Origin: W-Chloroflexi-9 sp045863195
Lineage (GTDB): Bacteria; Chloroflexota; Dehalococcoidia; UBA2979
Length of the DNA: 64,000 nucleotides
Direction: 5' to 3'
Assembly (NCBI GenBank): GCA_045863195.1
Contig: BTUI01000005.1
Span: 1 to 64,000 of the forward strand
Positions within the stretch are counted from its first letter, which is position 1. Each line of letters opens with the position of its first letter. The translations under genes and the position numbers were made by a program. Below are positions 24,499 to 33,304 of the stretch, in pieces. The notes beneath the pieces were generated by a model. It was given only the letters and a program-made list of their open reading frames with translations, made no database searches and was not told where the DNA came from.

Positions 24499-25758
24499 AT
24501 GTCTTCGTTCAGCCGTGCCCTGAAGTGTCGCGAGTGTGGCCGCGAGTACGCGATCGCCCCGATCTTCTCCTGCGAGTTCTGCTTCGGCCCCCTGGAGGTC
24601 GCGTACGACTACGGCGCGATCCGGGAGGCCGCCACCCGCGACGCCATCGAGGCGGGGCCCAACACCCTCTGGCGGTACGCGCCGTTCCTGCCGTGCGACC
24701 CGGCCTACAAGGTGGACCTGGGCACCGGCTTCACGCCGCTGCTCCGCGCCGACCGGCTGGCGAAGGCGGTCGGCCTCGACACCCTGTGGATCAAGAACGA
24801 CACGGTGAACCCGACGTGGTCGTTCAAGGACCGCGTGGTCTCCGTGGCGATCGCGAAGGCGCGCGAGTTCGGCTTCGACGCGATCGCCTGCGCCTCCACG
24901 GGCAACCTCGCGAACTCGGTCGCGGCGCACGCGGCCGGCGCGGGGATGGAGTGCTTCGTCTTCATCCCGGACGACCTGGAGCGCGGCAAGGTGGTGGGCA
25001 GCGCGATCTACGACCCGCACCTGGTCACGGTGCGCGGCTCCTACGACGACGTGAACCGGCTCTGTACCGAGCTGTCGATGCAGTTCAACTGGGCGTTCGT
25101 GAACATCAACGTCCGCCCGTACTACGCGGAGGGCTCCCGCTCGATCGGCTACGAGGTGGCGGAGCAGCTCGGCTGGCGCGCCCCCGACCACATTGTGGCG
25201 CCGATGGCGTCCGGCTCCATGTTCACGAAGATCTGGAAGGGGCTGAAGGAGTTCCACCAGGTCGGTCTGATCGACAAGCCGCACACGCGGATGTCCGGCG
25301 CGCAGGCGACCGGCTGCTCGCCGATCTCCACGGCATTCGCCAACGACACGCTGAACTTCGTGCCGCAGAAGCCGAACACCATCGCCCGGTCGCTCGCGAT
25401 CGGGAACCCGGCGGACGGCTACTACGCGCTGAAGCAGATGGAGGAGACCGGCGGCGGCGCGGAGATGGCGACCGACCCGGAGATCGTGGACGGCATCAAA
25501 CTGCTCGCCGAGACGGAGGGCATCTTCGCCGAGACTGCCGGCGGCGTGACCATCGCCTGCCTCAAGAAGCTGGTGGCCTCCGGGTTCATCAAGCGCAACG
25601 AGGAGACGGTGGCGGTGATCAGCGGCGGCGGCCTGAAGACCGTGGAAGCCGTGGTGGACGAGGTCGCCGAGCCGCTCCACATCCAGCCGAGCGTCGGCGC
25701 TTTCATCGAGGCGCGCGAGGCGCGTGAGGCCGGCCTCCGCCAGCCCGTGACGGCGTAA
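24499..25758 (+). CDS. thrC: Threonine synthase-like PLP enzyme
   Basis: PLP enzyme acting on O-phosphohomoserine in known ThrC proteins. The 419 residues begin with a zinc ribbon (Cys 10, 13, 25, 28); the PLP Lys is in SFKDR (about 109), the phosphate loop is ASTGNLANS, and the glycine loop APMASGSM follows. Family assignment is firm. The context is unusual: SAM riboswitch upstream, and a NIL-domain gene and a sulfur carrier downstream. It may therefore be a homocysteine-forming enzyme using carrier-bound sulfur rather than, or as well as, threonine synthase. Confidence 0.88.
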   Translation: MSSFSRALKCRECGREYAIAPIFSCEFCFGPLEVAYDYGAIREAATRDAIEAGPNTLWRYAPFLPCDPAYKVDLGTGFTPLLRADRLAKAVGLDTLWIKNDTVNPTWSFKDRVVSVAIAKAREFGFDAIACASTGNLANSVAAHAAGAGMECFVFIPDDLERGKVVGSAIYDPHLVTVRGSYDDVNRLCTELSMQFNWAFVNINVRPYYAEGSRSIGYEVAEQLGWRAPDHIVAPMASGSMFTKIWKGLKEFHQVGLIDKPHTRMSGAQATGCSPISTAFANDTLNFVPQKPNTIARSLAIGNPADGYYALKQMEETGGGAEMATDPEIVDGIKLLAETEGIFAETAGGVTIACLKKLVASGFIKRNEETVAVISGGGLKTVEAVVDEVAEPLHIQPSVGAFIEAREAREAGLRQPVTA

Positions 25759-25768
25759 GGGGGAGGCG

Positions 25769-26014
25769 ATGCCCGAGAAGCATGTCCGCCTGACTTTCGG
25801 CGCGGAGCAGGTGCGCGAGCCGGTGGTCTACCAGATGGGCCACCTGTTCAAGGTGGTCACCAGCATCCGCATGGCCGCGATCGACCAGAGCATCGGCTGG
25901 GTCATCCTGGGCCTGGAGGGTGACGACGACGAAATCCAGCGCGCGCTCGACTGGGCGCGCTCGAAGGGCGTCCGCGTGGACGACGCCACCCTCGGCGACG
26001 TCGTCGAGGGATAA
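25769..26014 (+). CDS. NIL-domain protein
   Basis: An 81-residue stand-alone NIL domain (ferredoxin-like fold) of the type found at the end of the methionine importer ATPase MetN, where it binds methionine. Related domains occur in the archaeal NIL/ferredoxin partner of aspartate-semialdehyde sulfurtransferase. Core features are VRLTFGAEQVREPVVYQM and the Asn-Ile-Leu-equivalent strand IGWVILGLEGDD. It starts 10 bases after thrC, preceded by GGGGGAGG. Probably a sensor or partner in sulfur amino acid synthesis. Confidence 0.82.
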   Translation: MPEKHVRLTFGAEQVREPVVYQMGHLFKVVTSIRMAAIDQSIGWVILGLEGDDDEIQRALDWARSKGVRVDDATLGDVVEG

Positions 26015-26083
26015 CCGCCGCGCCGGCCGGATGCCGGCGGACCGATCGAACGCATCCCGAACGCATATCCGAAGGACAGACTG

Positions 26084-26362
26084 ATGGCCGTCACCGTGAA
26101 GATCCCGACCCCGCTGCGGGCGCTCACCCAGAACGTGGACACCGCGAAGATCGAGGCGGAAGACCTGCGCTCCGTGGTCACCTCGCTGGAGACGCAGTAC
26201 CCCGGCATGCGCGAGCGCCTGCTGGACGAGGGCGGCGAGATCCGCCGTTTCGTGAACATCTACGTGAACGGCGAGGACGTGCGCTTCCTCCAGGGCCTCT
26301 CGACGGCGCTGAAGGCCGGCGACGAGGTCTCGATCGTCCCCGCCGTGGCCGGCGGTGCGTAG
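26084..26362 (+). CDS. MoaD/ThiS-family sulfur carrier 1
   Basis: Ubiquitin-like protein of 92 residues that should carry sulfur as a C-terminal thiocarboxylate. It has the beta-grasp pattern (VTVKIPTPLR, FVNIYVNGEDVRFL) and ends AVAGGA, so one Ala follows the functional Gly-Gly and must be removed. It is the last recognisable metabolic gene of the SAM-riboswitch operon and lies 69 bases after the NIL gene. Confidence 0.88.
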   Translation: MAVTVKIPTPLRALTQNVDTAKIEAEDLRSVVTSLETQYPGMRERLLDEGGEIRRFVNIYVNGEDVRFLQGLSTALKAGDEVSIVPAVAGGA

Positions 26363-26714
26363 CCAGCGCCCGGTCACCTCGAAGGCTGGATTCGCGGCGG
26401 CGGTGCTCTCGGGCGCCGTCGCCGTGCTGTATCTGTCGCTGATCTCCGGCGGCTCCGTCTCGACGGAGGGCAACGAGGTGGCGGTCGGCGCGATCGCCGC
26501 CACGTTCATCGCGATCCCGGTGTGCCTGGTGGCGGGGTCGCTGCGCCCGGCGAGCAACGCCGGGATCGCGCTCCTCGCCGCCGGGGCGCTCGGGGCCACC
26601 GTGCTCGTGCTCCTGGGACTGGCCTCGATCGGGCTGCCGCTGCTGCTCGCGGCGGTGGCGGCCTGGGGAGCGGTGGTGGGGTCGCTGCGTGGACGTGACC
26701 GGTCCGGGTCGTAA
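26355..26714 (+). CDS. Small polytopic membrane protein
   Basis: A 119-residue protein with about four hydrophobic segments and a basic tail (GSLRGRDRSGS). It starts with GTG 26355, overlapping the carrier stop by eight bases, which suggests coupling. No known family recognised. A link to sulfur or amino acid transport is possible from position only. Confidence 0.6.
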   Translation: MRSQRPVTSKAGFAAAVLSGAVAVLYLSLISGGSVSTEGNEVAVGAIAATFIAIPVCLVAGSLRPASNAGIALLAAGALGATVLVLLGLASIGLPLLLAAVAAWGAVVGSLRGRDRSGS

Positions 26715-26743
26715 TCACGACCTGCGCGTGCGGGAATCTCTGG

Positions 26744-26770
26744 TACAATGTCTACTAAATCACTCGTGAA
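26744..26770 (+). promoter_or_regulatory. Promoter and possible Rrf2 operator
   Basis: TACAAT (26744-26749) is a good -10. The AT-rich stretch immediately downstream, with TCAC and GTGA half-sites around TC (26759-26768), stands out against the high-GC background. Rrf2 regulators often bind such sites over their own promoter. Operator identity is an inference. Confidence 0.4.
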
Positions 26771-26812
26771 TTGCGGCCGGGCCTCCGCCTGAGCCGGTGA
26801 GGCTCCCGGGCG

Positions 26813-27253
26813 ATGTTGCTCAGCACCAAGGGCGACTACGGCGTACGTGCGATGATCGACCTCGCGAAGCACGAGGGCGAAGGCCCCGTGCAGCGCAGCG
26901 AGATCGCGAAGCGCCGGCAGATCCCGGAGTCGTACCTCGATCACCTGCTGGCGCAGTTGCGCCGGGCGGGGTTCGTGCGCAGCGTGCGCGGGCCGGGCGG
27001 CGGGCACCTGCTGGCGAAGCCGGCGGAGGAGATCTGTCTCCTCCACCTGCTGGAAGCGCTCGAAGGGTCGCTGGCCCCGCTCCAGTGTCTGGACGACCAC
27101 GAACCGGGCGGCGAGGCGATCTGCGGGCAGGAATGGGTCTGGCAGGAGATTTACGATGACATGCGCAGCAAACTGTCGTCCGTCTCCCTGGCAGCCCTCG
27201 TCGAACATGAGCGCGAGCACGAGCGCGTAGCCACGATCAACTACAGCATCTGA
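26813..27253 (+). CDS. Rrf2-family transcriptional regulator
   Basis: A 146-residue winged-helix regulator. The start MLLSTKGDYGVRAMIDLA and the wing segment GGGHLLAKPAEEI are diagnostic for Rrf2. Cysteines are near residues 77, 94 and 104, so an IscR/NsrR-like cluster is possible but the spacing is not clearly canonical. Its position directly before cysK and the carrier genes recalls CymR, the Rrf2 repressor of cysteine metabolism. Probably it controls the 27.3-32.5 kb operon and itself. Confidence 0.88.
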   Translation: MLLSTKGDYGVRAMIDLAKHEGEGPVQRSEIAKRRQIPESYLDHLLAQLRRAGFVRSVRGPGGGHLLAKPAEEICLLHLLEALEGSLAPLQCLDDHEPGGEAICGQEWVWQEIYDDMRSKLSSVSLAALVEHEREHERVATINYSI

Positions 27254-27302
27254 GCAGCAAACCCGCCCCCGGGCGCAGCCCGAGGCGACAGGAGCACCCA
27301 CG

Positions 27303-28244
27303 GTGGTAGCCCCCGAACACCTGACGACCGGCCAGCCGGCGATCGCCGACTCCGTGCTGGACCTCATCGGCAACACGCCGCTGGTGCGCCTGAGCCACAT
27401 CGGCGAGCCCGGCGCCGCGGAGATCCTCGGGAAGTTCGAGGTGTTCAACCCGGCCGGCTCCGTGAAGGACCGGATCGCGCGGTCCATGGTGGAGGCGGCG
27501 GAGGTGTCCGGGCGGCTGAAGCCGGGCGACACGCTGGTGGAGCCGACCTCCGGCAACACCGGCATCGGCCTGGCGATGGTGTGCGCGACGAAGGGCTACC
27601 GGCTGGTCCTGACCATGCCGGAGGACATGTCCCTGGAACGCCGCCGGCTGCTGGAGCGCTTCGGCGTGGAACTGGTGCTGACCCCGGCGATCGAGGGCAT
27701 GACCGGCGCGGTCCACACCGCGCAGGAACTCGTCGCCGAGAAGAAGTATGTGATGCTCGGGCAGTTCGAGAACCCGGCGAACCCGCAGGTGCACCGCGAG
27801 ACCACCGGCCCGGAGATCATCCGTGCCACCGGTGGACGGCTGGACGCGTTCGTCGCGGGCGTCGGGACCGGCGGCACGATCACGGGCGTGGGCCAGGCGC
27901 TGCGGGAGGCCGGCATCCGGGCGCGCGTGGTGGCGGTGGAGCCGGCACGCGCGCCCGTGCTGCAGGGCGGGCGCGCCGGACTGCACGGCATCCAGGGCAT
28001 TGGCGCCTCGTTCATCCCGGGCGTCCTCGACCGCGAGATCTACGGCGAGGTGGTGGGCGTCCGCGACGAGGATGCGTACGAGATGGCGAAGCGGCTGACG
28101 CGTGAGGAGGGGCTGCTCACGGGCATCTCCTCCGGCGCGAACGTGTGGGCCGCCCTCAAGGTGGCGCGGGAGCTGGGCCCCGGCAAGCGGGTGGTCACGA
28201 TGCTCTGCGACACCGGCGAGCGATACCTGACGGTGGCGATATAG
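27303..28244 (+). CDS. cysK: Cysteine synthase (CysK type)
   Basis: PLP enzyme that makes cysteine from O-acetylserine and sulfide. The 313 residues include the IGNTPLVRL start, PLP Lys in GSVKDR (about 56), substrate loop TSGNTG, and the phosphate loop GTGGTITG. GTG start with a good CAGGAG site. A second, CysM-like enzyme lies 1.6 kb downstream, so two sulfur donors may be served. Confidence 0.93.
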   Translation: MVAPEHLTTGQPAIADSVLDLIGNTPLVRLSHIGEPGAAEILGKFEVFNPAGSVKDRIARSMVEAAEVSGRLKPGDTLVEPTSGNTGIGLAMVCATKGYRLVLTMPEDMSLERRRLLERFGVELVLTPAIEGMTGAVHTAQELVAEKKYVMLGQFENPANPQVHRETTGPEIIRATGGRLDAFVAGVGTGGTITGVGQALREAGIRARVVAVEPARAPVLQGGRAGLHGIQGIGASFIPGVLDREIYGEVVGVRDEDAYEMAKRLTREEGLLTGISSGANVWAALKVARELGPGKRVVTMLCDTGERYLTVAI

Positions 28245-28289
28245 CCACCGTCCCGAGACACCAACCATGAGTAGAGTGAGCATCAGGCC

Positions 28290-28586
28290 ATGACGGTCAG
28301 CGTCTACATCCCCTCCCCGTTCCGGCGGATCACCGCCATGCGGGAGCGTGTCCACGTGGAGGGATCCACCGTGGGCGAGGTGCTGGACGCGGTGGAGGCG
28401 CTGTACCCCGGGTTCGCGGATCTGGTGTACGGCGAGGGCCGGCAGGTGCCGACGCACATCAACGTCTACCTGAACAACCAGGAGATTCACGAGCTCGCCG
28501 GCGTCGACACTCCGGTGTCGGAAGGCGACCAGGTGGCAGTCATCCCCGCGCTGGCGGGTGGAGCAGGGGGCAACGGCAATGGCTGA
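28290..28586 (+). CDS. MoaD/ThiS-family sulfur carrier 2 (CysO-like)
   Basis: A 98-residue ubiquitin-like sulfur carrier with TVGEVLDAVEALYPGF and INVYLNNQEIHEL core segments. The functional ALAGG is followed by seven extra residues (AGGNGNG), so a protease must expose the Gly-Gly before the adjacent MoeB-like enzyme can adenylate it. The gene overlaps that enzyme by eight bases, and the overlap encodes part of the tail. Confidence 0.88.
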   Translation: MTVSVYIPSPFRRITAMRERVHVEGSTVGEVLDAVEALYPGFADLVYGEGRQVPTHINVYLNNQEIHELAGVDTPVSEGDQVAVIPALAGGAGGNGNG

Positions 28587-29439
28587 TGGAACACAGGGCG
28601 CGCCCGCCTCGGTGGCGCTGACGCCAGACGAGGTGATGCGGTACTCGCGGCACATCATCATGCCGCAGGTGGGCCCGCAGGGTCAGCGAAAACTGCGCAA
28701 CGCGAAGGTGCTGGTGGTGGGCGCGGGCGGCCTGGGCGGCCCGGTGGCGCTGTACCTGGCGCTGGCGGGCGTGGGCACCGTGGGCCTGGTGGAGTTCGAC
28801 ACGGTCGACCTCTCCAACCTCCAGCGGCAGGTGCTGCACCAGACCGCGGACGTGGGGCGCCCGAAGATCGTGTCGGCGCAGGAGACGCTGAAGGCGTACA
28901 ACCCGCACGTCAACGTGGTGCTGCACCACATGCCGATCACCAGCGATAACGCGATGGAGATCATCCCGCAGTACGACATCGTTGTGAACGGCGCGGACAA
29001 CTTCGCCACGCGGTACCTGGTGAACGACGCGTGCTACCTGACCGGGAAGACGCTGGTGGACGGCGCGATCCTGCTGTTCGATGGCCAGGCGACGGTCTAC
29101 CAGCCCGGCAAGGGCTGCTACCGCTGCCTCTACCCGGATCCGCCCCCGCCGGGCCTGGTGCCCTCCTGCGCCGAGGCCGGCGTGCTGGGCGCGATCACCG
29201 GCATCGTCGGTTCCATCCAGGCGACCGAGGTGTTCAAGCAGATCCTGGGCGTGGGCGAGTCCCTCGTGAACCGGCTGCTGCTCATCGACGCGCTCACCAT
29301 GGAGTTCCGCACGATGAAGACGCGGCGGGACCCGAACTGCCCGCTCTGCGGCGAGCACCCGACGGTGAAGGAACTGATCGACTACGACCAGTTCTGCGGC
29401 TCCGCGCCGCTCTCGATGCCCTCGGCGGTGCACGCCTAG
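28579..29439 (+). CDS. moeB: MoeB/ThiF-family carrier-activating enzyme
   Basis: E1-like enzyme that adenylates the C-terminus of a sulfur carrier before sulfur transfer. The 286 residues show the ATP loop GAGGLGGPVALYLALAG, the acidic FDTVDLSNLQRQ segment, two CxxC zinc pairs (CYRC and CPLC) and the conserved Cys in PSCAEAG (about 197). There is no fused rhodanese domain, unlike MoeZ; the separate SseA rhodanese downstream could supply the persulfide. ATG 28579 is preferred to GTG 28558. Confidence 0.93.
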   Translation: MADGTQGAPASVALTPDEVMRYSRHIIMPQVGPQGQRKLRNAKVLVVGAGGLGGPVALYLALAGVGTVGLVEFDTVDLSNLQRQVLHQTADVGRPKIVSAQETLKAYNPHVNVVLHHMPITSDNAMEIIPQYDIVVNGADNFATRYLVNDACYLTGKTLVDGAILLFDGQATVYQPGKGCYRCLYPDPPPPGLVPSCAEAGVLGAITGIVGSIQATEVFKQILGVGESLVNRLLLIDALTMEFRTMKTRRDPNCPLCGEHPTVKELIDYDQFCGSAPLSMPSAVHA

Positions 29440-29518
29440 GTGGCGCTGCGCCCCGCGGGATGACTGAGACGCTCTCGGGCGGCACGATGGTGGCCGCGCC
29501 GATGGGAAGGACTGACCG

Positions 29519-29797
29519 ATGCCGGTGACCGTGCACGTCACCTCTGTGATCCAGCAGGCGGTGAACGGCCAGCGGGAGTTTGCCTCGGAAGGCAAGACCG
29601 TGGGCGAACTGATCGACAACATCGAGCGGGAGTACCCCGGCTTCGCCTCGCGCATCGTGGACGAGCAGGGGGCGCTGCGCCGCTTCGTGAACATCTACCT
29701 GAACGACGAGGATGTCCGGTACCTGGGCGGGAAGGACACGCCGATCAACGACGGCGACTCCGTCTCGTTCCTGCCCGCCCTCGCCGGCGGCAACTAG
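29519..29797 (+). CDS. MoaD/ThiS-family sulfur carrier 3 (CysO-like)
   Basis: A 92-residue carrier resembling carrier 1 (shared RRFVNIY segment). It ends ALAGGN, with a single Asn beyond the Gly-Gly. It lies 16 bases before the CysM-like gene, the arrangement of cysO-cysM in Mycobacterium, so it is the best candidate for the CysO role. The tail residue again predicts proteolytic maturation. Confidence 0.9.
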   Translation: MPVTVHVTSVIQQAVNGQREFASEGKTVGELIDNIEREYPGFASRIVDEQGALRRFVNIYLNDEDVRYLGGKDTPINDGDSVSFLPALAGGN

Positions 29798-29813
29798 CGA
29801 CGGGAGCGCTCCG

Positions 29814-30749
<936 letters not shown>

Positions 30750-30795
30750 CGACAGGCCTCGACGCTCACGCCGGGGTGGGACAGGGGAGCATGGC

Positions 30796-31617
30796 ATGAC
30801 CGAGAAGCTGGTCACCGTCGACTGGGTGCAGGAGCACAAGAGCGACCCGAAGGTGCGCCTGGTCGAGGTGGACGTGGACACCGAGGCGTACCGCGAGGGC
30901 CACATTGAGGGCGCGATCGCGTGGAACTGGACGACCCAGCTCCAGGACAACATCCGCCGCGACATTCTCACGAAGGCCGACTTCGAGGCGCTGATGGCGC
31001 GCTCTGGCATCGCCAACGACACGCACATCGTGCTGTACGGCGACAACAACAACTGGTTCGCGGCGTACGCGCTCTGGCTGTGCGAACTGTACGGCCACGA
31101 GCAGGTGTCGCTGATGAACGGCGGCCGCGTGAAGTGGCTCGCCGACAGCCGCCCGACGACGACCGCGGAGCCGAGCGTCGCGCCGGCCTCGTACGCCGCG
31201 AAGGAAGCGAACCCGGCGCTGCGCGCGGTGCGCGACGACGTGCTGGAGGCGCTGAAGCAGCCGGTGCAACTGGTGGACGTGCGCAGCCCGGCGGAGTTCT
31301 CCGGCGAGGTGATCGCGCCTCCCGGCATGTCCGAGACGGCGCAGCGCGGCGGCCACATCCCCGGCGCGAAGAACATCCCGTGGGCGCGCGCCGTGAACGA
31401 GGACGGCACGTTCCGCTCCACCGAGGAACTGCAGGCGCTCTACGGCGCGCAGGGCCTCCAGGCGGGCTCGCCGACGATCGCGTACTGCCGCATCGGCGAG
31501 CGCTCCAGCCACACCTGGTTCGTGCTGAAGCACCTGCTGGGCTACCCGGACGTCCGCAACTACGACGGATCGTGGACCGAGTACGGCTCCATGGTCGGCG
31601 TGCCGATCGAGAAGTAG
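30796..31617 (+). CDS. sseA: Thiosulfate sulfurtransferase (tandem rhodanese, SseA)
   Basis: Sulfurtransferase with two rhodanese domains in 273 residues. The first, inactive domain includes AYREGHIEGAIAWNW; the second has the active Cys in YCRIGERSSHTW (about 231). It could donate persulfide sulfur to the adenylated carriers, replacing the rhodanese domain that MoeB lacks here. ATG 30796 is the supported start; the upstream open frame is inside cysM. Confidence 0.92.
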   Translation: MTEKLVTVDWVQEHKSDPKVRLVEVDVDTEAYREGHIEGAIAWNWTTQLQDNIRRDILTKADFEALMARSGIANDTHIVLYGDNNNWFAAYALWLCELYGHEQVSLMNGGRVKWLADSRPTTTAEPSVAPASYAAKEANPALRAVRDDVLEALKQPVQLVDVRSPAEFSGEVIAPPGMSETAQRGGHIPGAKNIPWARAVNEDGTFRSTEELQALYGAQGLQAGSPTIAYCRIGERSSHTWFVLKHLLGYPDVRNYDGSWTEYGSMVGVPIEK

Positions 31618-31619
31618 CG

Positions 31620-32012
31620 ATGGACGCCGCGAAGGGCCACGTGGCACTGGAGCAGACCCTCCTTCGCCGTGTGCTCGCCTCCGGCGATGGCCGGCGCCTC
31701 CACCTCCGGTTCCGGCCGGAGGTGGTGGACCGCTACCGCGGGATGCCCGGCGCGCAGATCATCCGGACGCGCACGGTGGGCCGCGTGGCCTTCGCGAACC
31801 GGTGGTCGATCGATGTTGGCATCGCGGCGACCGAAGGCGGCGAGACTGTCCTCCACGCGACGCTCGGCGACCTGCTCGACCGGCTGCCGGAGGAGGAGCG
31901 CGACCACTGGATCGCGCACCTCTGGGCGGAGCCGGCGAGCGTGAACTTCCTGCAGATGAAGATGATCGCCGGCGCGTGCATCGACGACGGTGAGACGGAA
32001 GCCTGGACCTGA
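31620..32012 (+). CDS. Conserved hypothetical protein of the sulfur-carrier cluster
   Basis: A 130-residue protein starting two bases after the sseA stop. It is mostly beta-strand in the first half (RLHLRFRPEVVDRY, IIRTRTVGRVAF), followed by helical segments, with one Cys near the end (IAGACIDDG). I do not recognise the family. Tight packing between sseA and the JAMM gene suggests a role in the same pathway. Confidence 0.75.
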   Translation: MDAAKGHVALEQTLLRRVLASGDGRRLHLRFRPEVVDRYRGMPGAQIIRTRTVGRVAFANRWSIDVGIAATEGGETVLHATLGDLLDRLPEEERDHWIAHLWAEPASVNFLQMKMIAGACIDDGETEAWT

Positions 32013-32036
32013 CCCGGCCCTGGATCGGATGACCTG

Positions 32037-32468
32037 ATGCCGAGGATTCCGCAGTCGATCATCGACGAGATGGTGGCGCACGCCCGGGAGGACCTCCCGG
32101 ACGAATGCTGCGGCATGGTGCACGCTCGCGACGGCGTCCCGACCGCCGTGCACCGCGTGAAGAACGACGCCGCGAGCCCCTATCGCTACGAGATGAACCC
32201 GCTGCAGATGATGCGGCTGGAGCGCTCGCGCGATGAGTCCGGCGAGTTGCTCTTCGCCATCTACCACTCGCACGTGGGATCCCCGGCGCGGCCCTCGCCG
32301 ACGGACGTGCGCATGGCGTTCTTCCCGCCCGGCGAGGTCGACCAGGAGCCGATGTTCCCGGGGACGTTCTACATCCTCGTGTCGCTCGCGCAGGAGCCGC
32401 CGGACGTGCGCGCGTACCACATCCGCCGCGGCGGGGTGATCGAAGAAGAGCCGATCGAGGTGGTGTGA
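32037..32468 (+). CDS. JAMM/Mec-type metalloprotease
   Basis: Zinc isopeptidase-like protease of 143 residues with the full JAMM motif: Glu23 (DECCG), His77 and His79 in YHSHV, and Asp90 after the x7-S-x2-D spacing. The Mycobacterium homologue Mec cleaves CysO-cysteine to free cysteine, and QbsD trims a carrier tail. Here it probably does both: removes the residues after Gly-Gly and releases amino acid adducts. Its stop overlaps the folP start (TGATG). Confidence 0.92.
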   Translation: MPRIPQSIIDEMVAHAREDLPDECCGMVHARDGVPTAVHRVKNDAASPYRYEMNPLQMMRLERSRDESGELLFAIYHSHVGSPARPSPTDVRMAFFPPGEVDQEPMFPGTFYILVSLAQEPPDVRAYHIRRGGVIEEEPIEVV

Positions 32469-33304
32469 TGCCGCCTCAGCCAGCCCCAATCACCCTCGGC
32501 CGCACGAGGTTCGAGTGGGGCCTCCGCACCTACGTCGTCGGCATCATCAACGCGACGCCGGACTCCTTCTCGGGTGACGGCCTGGTCGACCCGCGGGCCG
32601 CGGCGCGCCTGGCCGAGGAGATGGTCGCCGCCGGCGCCGACCTCCTGGACATCGGCGCGGAGTCGACGCGGCCGGACTTTGGCCCCGTTGACGCGGACAC
32701 CGAGTGGGACCGGCTGATGCTCGTCCTCGGCGCGGTGCGCCGCGCGGTGTCCGTCCCGATCACCGTGGACACGAGCAAGGCGGAGGTCGCCCGCCGCGCG
32801 CTGGAGTACGGCGCGGACGGCGTGAATGACGTCACCGGGCTCCTCGGTGACCCGGGGATGGCGCGCGTCGTCGCGGCTGCCGGCGTCCCGGTCGTGCTCA
32901 TGCACAACCAGCGCGGCCGCGAGTTCGGTGGCGACGTCATCGGCGACGTGCGCGCCGGCCTCGAGCGGTGCATCGCGGCGGCCGAGGCGGGCGGGGTGCC
33001 ACGCGAGCGGCTGATCCTCGACCCCGGCTTCGGGTTCGGGTGGGGGCCGGTGCAGAACTTCGAGTTGCTGCGCCGCCTCGGCGAACTGCGCGACCTCGGG
33101 CGTCCGCTGCTGATCGGCACCTCCCGGAAGTCTTCGATCGGCTACGTGATCGACCGCCCGGCACAGGAGCGCCAGTGGGGGACGGCGGCCACGGTCGCTC
33201 TCGCGATCCAGCAGGGCGTGGACCTGGTGCGCGTGCACGACGTGGACGAGATGGTGCAGGTGGCGCGGATCGCGGACGCGGTGGTGCGCCAGGCCGTCCC
33301 GTGA
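32468..33304 (+). CDS. folP: Dihydropteroate synthase
   Basis: Condenses p-aminobenzoate with pterin pyrophosphate in folate synthesis. The 278 residues contain the signatures GIINATPDSFSGDG and DIGAESTRPDF, then DPGFGFGWGPVQN and the final GTSRKSSIG with the RVHDVDE strand. ATG 32468 shares one base with the upstream stop. It overlaps folK by four bases. Confidence 0.95.
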   Translation: MPPQPAPITLGRTRFEWGLRTYVVGIINATPDSFSGDGLVDPRAAARLAEEMVAAGADLLDIGAESTRPDFGPVDADTEWDRLMLVLGAVRRAVSVPITVDTSKAEVARRALEYGADGVNDVTGLLGDPGMARVVAAAGVPVVLMHNQRGREFGGDVIGDVRAGLERCIAAAEAGGVPRERLILDPGFGFGWGPVQNFELLRRLGELRDLGRPLLIGTSRKSSIGYVIDRPAQERQWGTAATVALAIQQGVDLVRVHDVDEMVQVARIADAVVRQAVP

